Shown piece after piece: positions 5,476-11,041 of a stretch of 11,041 nucleotides of DNA. The stretch covers positions 1-11,041 of the forward strand of contig SKIL01000003.1 in NCBI GenBank assembly GCA_007116425.1, given 5' to 3'. Below the pieces are notes generated by a model. The model searched no databases and was not told the DNA's origin. It worked only from the letters and a program-made list of their open reading frames with translations. Every line of letters starts with the position of its first letter. Within the stretch, counting starts at the first letter, position 1. Source of the stretch: Bacteriovoracaceae bacterium. Lineage in GTDB: Bacteria > Bdellovibrionota > Bacteriovoracia > Bacteriovoracales > Bacteriovoracaceae. The translations under genes and the position numbers were made by a program.

Positions 5476-6328
5476 TTACAAACTCCCTCACTCCCTTAAA
5501 ACTTTGCCGATGAAGAGCGCAAACTCCTAACTTTGAAATCGCTTCCTTATGCGCTTTTGTGGGATAACCGGCATGATTCTCCAAACCATATCCAGGGTAA
5601 ATACTACCGGCATATTTCATCCATTGATCGCGATATTCTTTGGCCACAACTGAGGCCAGTCCAATTAAAAGTGACTTCTGATCACCTTTCACAACCGCAA
5701 TCTGCTTTGTTGCACTCATGACTTCACAATCTCTTGTGAGTTTATGAGGCAGAGTTTGATTTCCATCGATAAGAAGACTTCTTTTAGTCGGACCGCTCAA
5801 TTTCTCTTTTGCAAGTCCACGATAGGCTTCAAACATGGCCTTCTGTGATGCATACAAGATATTGAGTCGGTCGATTTCAAATGCTTGAATTTCAACCACA
5901 TTAACCCACAGCGCCGTATATTTTGTTTCTGCAACCTTCCATTTTTTAACTCTTAACTGGGTTGGACTTTGATCTTGCCCTAAATTTTTAGGCCATGACT
6001 GATCGCGCTCAAACTCAGCATGAAAATCTGGCAGCTGAATACTTAAAGCTGAGAGAATTCTTTGACGCTTTTTTTCACTCAGTTTTTTTGAATCAGTAAT
6101 GCCACACTCTGACAGTTTGGCCAACAAAGACTTCGCTTCTAAAAGATTTAACGGCGAAGAGCTCGCTTGGTCATTACTTTGAAGAAGCGCACAGCCGGCA
6201 ACGACTGGACCTGCCAGCGGGCCACGGCCAACTTCATCAACTCCGGCCAAGACGTTAAGGCCATCGTCCAAATATTCAAAATCAAAAATTTGTGCATCAT
6301 TTTGTGCATTATGAAAATTTGAATTCAA
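5453..6328 (-). CDS. rnhB: Ribonuclease HII (RnhB), with an inserted segment
   Basis: RNase HII cuts RNA in DNA:RNA hybrids and starts removal of single ribonucleotides from DNA. Numbering from the TTG start, it shows AGVDEVGRGPLAGPVV (28-43, catalytic D31 and E32), DSKKL (79-83), IDRLNIL (152-158), LLIDGN (185-190, catalytic D188), KGDQKSLLIGLASVVAKEYRD, YPGYGLENHAGYPT and LHRQSF. At 291 residues it is far longer than the usual 200-230, because of extra residues after the first motif (about 50-72) and an insertion of about 30 residues near 104-135. The TTG at 6328 is chosen because AGGAG lies five bases upstream. The frame stays open to a GTG at 6361, but that codon sits inside the rplS terminator stem and its first residues are encoded by the T-run. 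It overlaps yraN by 23 bases. Confidence 0.94.
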   Translation of the reverse strand: MNSNFHNAQNDAQIFDFEYLDDGLNVLAGVDEVGRGPLAGPVVAGCALLQSNDQASSSPLNLLEAKSLLAKLSECGITDSKKLSEKKRQRILSALSIQLPDFHAEFERDQSWPKNLGQDQSPTQLRVKKWKVAETKYTALWVNVVEIQAFEIDRLNILYASQKAMFEAYRGLAKEKLSGPTKRSLLIDGNQTLPHKLTRDCEVMSATKQIAVVKGDQKSLLIGLASVVAKEYRDQWMKYAGSIYPGYGLENHAGYPTKAHKEAISKLGVCALHRQSFKGVREFVNGQRENF

Positions 6329-6333
6329 AGAAG

Positions 6334-6338
6334 CTCCT
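6334..6338 (-). promoter_or_regulatory. Ribosome binding site of rnhB, fixing a TTG start
   Basis: AGGAG on the minus strand is five bases before the TTG at 6328. It is the only good ribosome site near the beginning of rnhB and lies between the rplS terminator T-run and that codon. Confidence 0.75.
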
Positions 6339-6348
6339 AGGAAAAGGC

Positions 6349-6374
6349 AAAAAAAATGCACCCATTCGGGTGCA
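6349..6374 (-). terminator. Strong intrinsic terminator after rplS
   Basis: On the minus strand TGCACCC (6374-6368) and GGGTGCA (6363-6357) form a perfect seven-pair, mostly G-C stem with a four-base loop, followed immediately by eight T (6356-6349). It ends 38 bases after the rplS stop and 11 bases before the rnhB ribosome site. No clear promoter fits between it and rnhB, so rnhB-yraN would be expressed by read-through or from a promoter further upstream. Confidence 0.92.
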
Positions 6375-6412
6375 CTCTCTGAATACGTATTTGTATTAAA
6401 TTACAGTAGAGC

Positions 6413-6781
6413 TTATTTTCTCTTTTGGTCGTAGTCAATCGCGATACGAGCTGACTTACCAGAACGATCACGTAGGTAGTAGAGCTTAGAGCGTCTTGTT
6501 TTACCTTTCTGATCGATCACAACTTTCTCTACGTTTGGTGAGTGAAAAGGAAAAACTTTTTCAACACCAATTCCGCTCGAAGTTTTTCTTACTCGGAAGG
6601 AACCATTAATCTTTCCTCGCGCCTTAATTCCGATGCAAACACCTTTGAAAACCTGAATACGTGACTTATCACCTTCTTTAATTCTAGTGTGAACAGAAAC
6701 TGTGTCCCCAGGACGAAAGTCAGGATAAGCATCAGCAGTTTTGGTTAAGTGTTCTTGATTTACAACATCAACGAGATTCAT
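6413..6781 (-). CDS. rplS: 50S ribosomal protein L19
   Basis: L19 sits at the interface between the 30S and 50S subunits. The 122-residue sequence shows the family pattern through its length: FRPGDTVSVHTRI (22-34), RIQVFKGVCIGIKARG (41-56), SFRVRKTSSGIGVEKVFPFHSP (61-82) and the basic C-terminal RRSKLYYLRDRSGKSARI (96-113). Length is normal. The start has a strong site, with AGGAGG four bases before the ATG. It follows the SPOUT methyltransferase gene by 74 bases, a wider gap than the others in this operon, and is followed by a strong intrinsic terminator. The trmD-rplS linkage is one of the most conserved ribosomal-protein arrangements in bacteria. Confidence 0.99.
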   Translation of the reverse strand: MNLVDVVNQEHLTKTADAYPDFRPGDTVSVHTRIKEGDKSRIQVFKGVCIGIKARGKINGSFRVRKTSSGIGVEKVFPFHSPNVEKVVIDQKGKTRRSKLYYLRDRSGKSARIAIDYDQKRK

Positions 6782-6855
6782 ATCTCCTCCTAAATAGAAG
6801 ATCTAAGGCCTCAGCGGACCAACACAATGTTGTTCTTAAATGACCTTATTCGGAC

Positions 6856-7425
6856 TCAGCGGCCAGAGCGAAGACGATCTAAATAAATCGCAACCGCAGA
6901 GCGCACAGAAAGGTGATTATACCCATCCGTACTCGCTCCAATAATCGGGTTGAGCCGAAACTCGGCCCGATCGACAATGCTGGCATGTAATCCCCAACCT
7001 GTTCCAAATAACAAAAATAAAGGCCTATTGTCAAGCGTAATTCTTTCACGCAAGGCTTCCATATCACCCTCAAATGATTGAAAATTGGCGCCAGTCACGG
7101 CCACAAGCGGGGCCTTTCCCTCGATTTTTTCAATCTCAGTAAGAGCATCTTCGACCGAATTCACTAATTCAACATAGGCTAACGCATCCTGGCGATCAGG
7201 GTTATAGGCCAAAGACTTATCCTCTTTCCAGTGAGAGAGAATACGCGTTACCAAATCGTGCTGGGCCTTAAGTGGCGTGACAATAAAATAGTTTTTAATT
7301 CCGAATGTGCGACAGCTTCTCGCAATATCGTGGATATCGAGATTTGTAACAGAGGTCGTGACAACCTCTCCCCTCTTATTTTGTATCGGGTGATGAACCA
7401 ATCCAAGATATACTGGATGCTCCAC
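6856..7425 (-). CDS. TrmD-associated SPOUT-family RNA methyltransferase (PF09936 type)
   Basis: The 189-residue protein matches the 'SAM-dependent RNA methyltransferase' family found beside or fused to TrmD in several bacterial phyla. It opens with VYLGLVHHPIQNKRGEVVTT (5-24) and SVTNLDIHDIARSCRTFG (25-42), then IVTPLKAQ. The knotted SPOUT cofactor region follows: LLFGTGWGL (138-146), PIIG (160-163) and YNHLSVRSAVAIYLDRL (169-185). The NHLSVRSA motif is typical of SpoU/TrmH-like enzymes. The RNA target is not established to my knowledge; the operon position suggests tRNA or rRNA. The GTG start at 7425 is well supported by AAGGAG about seven bases upstream. The gene begins 15 bases after trmD ends, so cotranscription is very likely. 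Confidence 0.9.
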   Translation of the reverse strand: MEHPVYLGLVHHPIQNKRGEVVTTSVTNLDIHDIARSCRTFGIKNYFIVTPLKAQHDLVTRILSHWKEDKSLAYNPDRQDALAYVELVNSVEDALTEIEKIEGKAPLVAVTGANFQSFEGDMEALRERITLDNRPLFLLFGTGWGLHASIVDRAEFRLNPIIGASTDGYNHLSVRSAVAIYLDRLRSGR

Positions 7426-7440
7426 AATTATTCTCCTTAA

Positions 7441-8196
7441 TTATTCTTTATCATCTAGAAGTTTTCGTTTAGTGCTAAACTCGCGACTTTTGGCCTGCCG
7501 CCACTTTTCAATCTCTCGATGGTTACCAGAAGTTAAAACATCTGGAACCAACTGTCTCTCAAATTCGCGCGGCCGAGTATATTGGGGGTATTCTAATAGT
7601 TTTTCCTCGCCAGCAAAGGACTCACTTTCCGCACTTTCCTTATTCCCTAAAACACCGGAGTGAAAGCGCAAGCTGGAATCTAAGATCGCCATCACGGCCA
7701 ACTCTCCTCCAGTTAAAATAAAATCGCCTAATGAGATCATCTCGTCGACGTAAAGGTCGATGAAACGCTGATCTATTCCCTCATAGCGACCACAGATAAA
7801 AACCAAATCCTTTCTTTGTTTTGAATCGACGTTGTAGTGTCGAGAAGCAAAATCACGGCAGTAATTGTGCTCCCAAGTTTTCCCATGCGGTGAAGGAAAA
7901 ATAATATGTAATTTTTCACGATAGTCATCACCATAATTACCTGGAGCAACAACCCCATTTATCAGGGCATGCAAAAGAACGTCGGCCCGAATCACCATGC
8001 CAGCACCACCACCATAAGGTGAATCATCGACGCCTTTAAAGTTTTTTGGGGAATGATCGCGAAGTTGAACCGGTACCAATTCAATTGTCGCATCTTCTTG
8101 AGTTGCTCGAAGGCCTTGTAAAGTCTGTCCAATGACACCACTTTGGCAAAAGCCATCAAACATTTCAGGAAAAAGAGTTATCACCCAAATCTTCAT
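7441..8196 (-). CDS. trmD: tRNA (guanine-37 N1)-methyltransferase TrmD
   Basis: TrmD makes m1G37 next to the anticodon of tRNAs reading CNN and some GNN codons, preventing +1 frameshifts. The 251-residue sequence shows WVITLFPEMF (4-13), the basic loop RDHSPKNFKGVDDSPYGGGAGM (46-67), IIFPSPHG (98-105), the trefoil-knot cofactor site CGRYEGIDQR (135-144) and SLGDFILTGGE (155-165, containing the catalytic aspartate D158), and the C-terminal LEYPQYTRP...VPDVLTSGNH. Length is usual. The start is ATG 8196, with a modest AGG overlapping the rimM stop, nine bases away from it; this suggests coupling to rimM translation. Two knotted methyltransferases of different families therefore lie next to each other. 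Confidence 0.99.
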   Translation of the reverse strand: MKIWVITLFPEMFDGFCQSGVIGQTLQGLRATQEDATIELVPVQLRDHSPKNFKGVDDSPYGGGAGMVIRADVLLHALINGVVAPGNYGDDYREKLHIIFPSPHGKTWEHNYCRDFASRHYNVDSKQRKDLVFICGRYEGIDQRFIDLYVDEMISLGDFILTGGELAVMAILDSSLRFHSGVLGNKESAESESFAGEEKLLEYPQYTRPREFERQLVPDVLTSGNHREIEKWRQAKSREFSTKRKLLDDKE

Positions 8197-8205
8197 TTAT
8201 TTAAC

Positions 8206-8778
8206 CTATTCAATAAAACTAGGAATATTGACGACCAGTACTCCGGCCTCAATATCAACATGAGGAACAAAAGCTTCGACAAAGGGTACCTGAAAAGAGT
8301 CGCTTCCACGGCCAATGGTTAAAATTGGACTCGCTCCATTATCCTCAATTCTTTCAACTTTCCCAACAGAACGACTAGACAAGATTTGCTCGAGGCTAAA
8401 CTCTTCATTGTTTGCATAAACCACAAGCCCCTTTAAGTCAGAGAGGTAAAACTCACCTTCCTCTGTCTCTGGCAAATCACTCTTGCGCATAAAAATCTCA
8501 AGAGGAAGAAGTGCCTCAACATCATTTCGGTTATCCACCCCTTCAAGGTAGACCATAACCTTATGCCCAAAGACAATTTTTTTTATTTTAAAAATCTCAC
8601 CCTCAGGAGAAAGGCGACTCTTTGACCCTAGCGGCTTAAGCAAGATATCCATCTTATCGGCCAAGGCCGAATCTTGAGTGTTTTCTAATTTAAAATCAAA
8701 AGCACCTTTAATTCCATGAGGTCGACGACATGTTCCAAGGGCCAGCCACTCATCATTTTTATGTTTGTTTTCGAGCAT
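8206..8778 (-). CDS. rimM: Ribosome maturation factor RimM
   Basis: RimM binds S19 and helps 16S processing and 30S head assembly. The 190-residue protein shows the N-terminal barrel start LALGTCRRPHGIKGAFDFKL (12-31), VYLEGVDNRNDVEAL (76-90), the interdomain motif EGEFYLSDLKGL (107-118) and a C-terminal PRC barrel ending VPFVEAFVPHVDIEAGVLVVNIP (164-186). Length is close to the usual 170-185. It is the first gene of the rimM-trmD-methyltransferase-rplS unit. In many bacteria rpsP and often a KH-domain gene precede rimM, but here the upstream neighbour is divergent korA. The ATG at 8778 has no clear ribosome site, and a candidate promoter lies immediately upstream. Confidence 0.96.
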   Translation of the reverse strand: MLENKHKNDEWLALGTCRRPHGIKGAFDFKLENTQDSALADKMDILLKPLGSKSRLSPEGEIFKIKKIVFGHKVMVYLEGVDNRNDVEALLPLEIFMRKSDLPETEEGEFYLSDLKGLVVYANNEEFSLEQILSSRSVGKVERIEDNGASPILTIGRGSDSFQVPFVEAFVPHVDIEAGVLVVNIPSFIE

Positions 8779-8787
8779 ATTTCAATC

Positions 8788-8816
8788 TTTATAAATAAGT
8801 ATTCTCATTTTTTCTA
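8788..8816 (-). promoter_or_regulatory. Candidate promoter of the rimM operon, near-leaderless
   Basis: On the minus strand TAGAAA (8816-8811, four of six to TTGACA) and TATAAA (8793-8788, five of six to TATAAT) have a 17-base spacer. Nine bases separate the -10 element from the rimM ATG at 8778, so the leader would be only about two or three bases. Only a weak AAGA precedes the ATG, which agrees with leaderless or poorly initiated translation. Confidence 0.38.
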
Positions 8817-8961
8817 GGATGCCTTCTACCACGGCGCACACCGCAGGAAAAGCCCTCAGAATTTTTTCACAAATATCCACATTTTGGGGTGGTCTTTTGT
8901 CGAATAATCCTTATATTAGGGAGTGTTAGTGCGTTTATTTATCTAAAGAAGGAACTCCCCT

Positions 8962-10809
8962 ATGAACGAAATTGAAAGTGTAGTGATTCGCTTTTCTGGC
9001 GACTCTGGTGATGGAATGCAGCTGACTGGAACTCAGTTTTCAGATACTTCGGCCTTAATGGGTAACGACATCTCAACTTTTCCCGACTTCCCGGCGGAAA
9101 TTAGGGCACCACAAGGAACCGTTGCGGGTGTTTCAGGTTTTCAAGTTCATATTGGAGCGACAGAAATCAACACGGCCGGAGATGAGCCCTTTGTTCTCGT
9201 TGCGATGAACCCAGCGGCCCTCAAGGCCAATCTGGCCTCAGTTCAAAAAGGTGGTCTATTAATTCTCAATATGGATTCATTTGACCAAAGAAATTTTGAA
9301 AAGGCCGGCTATACAGAAAACCCACTTACAACCGGTGAACTAGCAGGCTATCAAGTTCTCAAAGTCAATATTACAACTCAGACAGTTGAGTCACTTAAGG
9401 ACTTTGAACTCGACAATAAAGCGAAAACTCGCTGTAAAAACTTCTACGCCCTCGGGATGACTTATTACATGTTTGATCGCGAGCTTGGACCTACAATTGA
9501 TTGGATTCAAGGTAAATTTGGAAAAAAGAATCCTACAGTTGCTGAGGCCAATATAAAGGCGCTCAAAGACGGAAGAAATTTTGCTGAAACACTTGAGGCA
9601 ACAGTCTCAACATATAAAATTCCTAAGGCCCAAATCGCTTCAGGTAAATATCGTTCAATCAACGGCAACACGGCAACCGCCTGGGGACTTATGCGAGCAG
9701 CAGAAGTTGCAAAGCTTCCACTCTTTTTAGGCTCGTACCCAATTACTCCCGCTTCAGATATTTTACACGAACTCTCAAAACATAAAAATTGTGATGTCAG
9801 AACATTTCAAGCTGAAGACGAAATCGCAGGGATCTGTTCGGCCATCGGTGCTTCTTTTGGTGGAGCACTAGGAATCACGACTTCTTCGGGTCCAGGTATT
9901 GCACTTAAGGGAGAGGCCATGGGGCTTGCGATGATCTATGAGCTTCCTCTTGTTATCGTCAATATTCAGCGTGGAGGGCCATCAACAGGACTTCCAACTA
10001 AAACAGAGCAGTCTGACCTACTTCAAGTTATGTACGGAAGAAATGGGGAGTCGCCGATGATCGTTGTCGCGGCCTCTAGACCAAATGACTGTTTTGAAAT
10101 GGCCTATGAAGCTGCCAGATTAACGCTTGAGCATATGACTCCAGTTATTCTTCTCACTGATGGATATATTGCTAATGGTGCTGAGCCGTGGAAAATTCCA
10201 GACCTTTCAAAAGAGTTTTCAAATATTGATGTTCCACTTGAGGACAGAGAAAACCCACCGGAAAAATATCTACCGTATAAGCGCGATGAACAAAAACTCT
10301 CACGCAAATGGGCCATTCCAGGAATGCCTGGTTATGAGCATCGCCTTGGTGGACTTGAAAAACAAGTGGATACAGGAAATGTTTCCTATGACCCTGAAAA
10401 CCATGAAAATATGAGCCGCATTCGCCAAGAAAAAGTTGACCGCGTGGCCAACTTTATTCCAGAGCAAAAACTTGATGGCCCAGACTCAGGTGATCTTTTA
10501 ATAGTCAGTTGGGGTGGAACTTTTGGTTCAACTAATACTGCAGTTAAAGAGGCGCAAAAGCTTGGACAGAAAGTTTCACATATGCATTTAAAGTATATTA
10601 ATCCAATGCCAAAAAATGTTGAGAGTATCCTTAAGAACTTTAAAAAGATCGTTGTTTGCGAACTCAACTTTGGGCAAATGCAAAAGATCTTAAATGGAAA
10701 ATTTAATTGTCAAGCCATGGGTTATCACCGCATGCAAGGGCAACCGTTTAAGGTGAGAGAGTTAGTTGGAATGATAGAAAATGTTATTGAAGGAAAGCCA
10801 CTTCAATAA
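8962..10809 (+). CDS. korA: 2-oxoglutarate (2-oxoacid):ferredoxin oxidoreductase, fused gamma-alpha subunit (KorA)
   Basis: With KorB this enzyme converts 2-oxoglutarate and CoA to succinyl-CoA and CO2 and passes electrons to ferredoxin, replacing or supplementing 2-oxoglutarate dehydrogenase. The 615-residue chain is a gamma-alpha fusion. The N-terminal gamma domain begins VVIRFSGDSGDGMQLTGTQFS (7-27) and runs to about 200. The pyrimidine-binding alpha domain follows, with GSYPITPASD (257-266), FQAEDEIAG (about 282-290) and TTSSGPGIALKGEAMG (306-321). The C-terminal transketolase-like domain starts near DLLIVSWGGTFGS (about 511). This architecture is the KorA type of aerobes such as Mycobacterium and Bacteroidetes. 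AAGGA lies eight bases before the ATG. korB follows after 59 bases. Substrate preference for 2-oxoglutarate over another 2-oxoacid is inferred from the KorA/KorB pair. Confidence 0.95.
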   Translation: MNEIESVVIRFSGDSGDGMQLTGTQFSDTSALMGNDISTFPDFPAEIRAPQGTVAGVSGFQVHIGATEINTAGDEPFVLVAMNPAALKANLASVQKGGLLILNMDSFDQRNFEKAGYTENPLTTGELAGYQVLKVNITTQTVESLKDFELDNKAKTRCKNFYALGMTYYMFDRELGPTIDWIQGKFGKKNPTVAEANIKALKDGRNFAETLEATVSTYKIPKAQIASGKYRSINGNTATAWGLMRAAEVAKLPLFLGSYPITPASDILHELSKHKNCDVRTFQAEDEIAGICSAIGASFGGALGITTSSGPGIALKGEAMGLAMIYELPLVIVNIQRGGPSTGLPTKTEQSDLLQVMYGRNGESPMIVVAASRPNDCFEMAYEAARLTLEHMTPVILLTDGYIANGAEPWKIPDLSKEFSNIDVPLEDRENPPEKYLPYKRDEQKLSRKWAIPGMPGYEHRLGGLEKQVDTGNVSYDPENHENMSRIRQEKVDRVANFIPEQKLDGPDSGDLLIVSWGGTFGSTNTAVKEAQKLGQKVSHMHLKYINPMPKNVESILKNFKKIVVCELNFGQMQKILNGKFNCQAMGYHRMQGQPFKVRELVGMIENVIEGKPLQ

Positions 10810-10868
10810 TTAAGAAATGATAAAATAATCGAGTAACGTAAGTTTTAAATTATTTAAGAGAGAAAAAT

Positions 10869-11041
10869 ATGACTGAAATGCCAACTTATAAGAAAAAAGA
10901 TTTTGCCTCCGATCAAGAGATCAGATGGTGTCCAGGTTGTGGAGACTACGCCATTCTCAACGCTGTTCAAATGGCCATGACAAAAATTGGAAGAAAAAAA
11001 GAAGATATCGCCTTTGTCTCAGGAATTGGCTGTAGCTCTCG
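10869..11041 (+). CDS. korB: 2-oxoglutarate:ferredoxin oxidoreductase beta subunit (KorB), N-terminal fragment
   Basis: The first 57 codons are present before the window ends. They show IRWCPGCGDYAIL (18-30), with C21 and C24, and FVSGIGCSS (49-57), with C55. These are three of the cysteines expected to hold the [4Fe-4S] cluster of the thiamine-diphosphate-binding beta subunit; the fourth lies beyond the edge. The ATG at 10869 is preceded by a purine-rich GAGAG about six bases upstream. The gene sits 59 bases after korA, the normal partner order, with no terminator seen between them. Cofactor-binding GDG and later parts are not visible because of the cut. Confidence 0.94.
   Translation, partial: MTEMPTYKKKDFASDQEIRWCPGCGDYAILNAVQMAMTKIGRKKEDIAFVSGIGCSS

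Noticed and set aside
6329..6361. Longer rnhB beginning at GTG 6361
   Set aside because: The GTG is inside the terminator stem and the next codons are the T-run and flanking bases. A good AGGAG is positioned only for TTG 6328.
6820..6832. CAACA-CAA-TGTTG hairpin in the leader of rplS
   Set aside because: The stem is only five pairs with a three-base loop, and there is no resemblance I recognise to known L19 or L20-type leader regulation.
6810..6862. Direct repeat CTCAGCGG at 6810-6817 and 6855-6862
   Set aside because: An eight-base repeat over 45 bases is not significant, and one copy overlaps the end of a coding region.
10386..10667. Minus-strand open frame of 93 codons inside korA
   Set aside because: It is antisense to conserved KorA sequence and has no recognisable domain.
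1..11041. tRNA, rRNA, CRISPR array, insertion sequence, prophage or defence system
   Set aside because: No cloverleaf, repeat-spacer pattern, transposase, integrase or defence protein was found. The genes are core metabolism, translation and a few unknowns.

Overview
The window reads as an ordinary chromosomal housekeeping segment of an AT-rich Gram-negative bacterium. The gene content is: an aerobic-type 2-oxoacid:ferredoxin oxidoreductase (korAB), a TrmD-associated SPOUT methyltransferase of the PF09936 type, a class II-type cyclic-nucleotide phosphodiesterase, and exported proteins with typical Gram-negative signal peptides. This mix is compatible with the Bdellovibrionota (Bacteriovorax/Halobacteriovorax-like predators). 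That placement is an inference from gene content and base composition and was not tested by any search.

Layout. Positions 1-2264 (minus strand) hold accD, folC and the first codons of a gene for an exported protein that runs off the left edge. Positions 2379-4047 (minus) hold rsmI followed by a metallo-beta-lactamase-fold phosphodiesterase. A divergent control region (4048-4251) separates rsmI from a small STAS-domain gene (4252-4635, plus). That gene meets, stop codon against stop codon, a minus-strand gene for an unrecognised exported, membrane-associated protein (4636-5151). Positions 5197-8778 (minus) form the RNA/translation block rimM - trmD - PF09936 methyltransferase - rplS, then a strong intrinsic terminator, then rnhB - yraN. 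A second divergent region (8779-8961) leads into korA and the start of korB on the plus strand, with korB cut by the right edge.

The genes serve fatty-acid synthesis (accD), folate polyglutamylation (folC), rRNA and tRNA modification and ribosome maturation (rsmI, trmD, rimM, rplS, the SPOUT methyltransferase), removal of misincorporated ribonucleotides and RNA primers (rnhB), and the oxidative TCA step from 2-oxoglutarate to succinyl-CoA (korAB). The signalling elements are the phosphodiesterase and the STAS protein.

Start sites needed correction at several genes. rnhB most likely begins at a TTG codon just after the rplS terminator, not at the upstream GTG lying inside the terminator stem. 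rsmI begins 17 codons inside its longest reading frame. accD probably uses the second of two tandem ATGs. I found no tRNA, rRNA, CRISPR array, insertion sequence or phage gene, and no stretch over 300 bases lacks a gene. I found no clear new multi-gene system. The items most worth checking are the altered ATP-site motif in FolC, two candidate leaderless promoters, the terminator-split rplS/rnhB arrangement, and the two exported proteins of unknown function.
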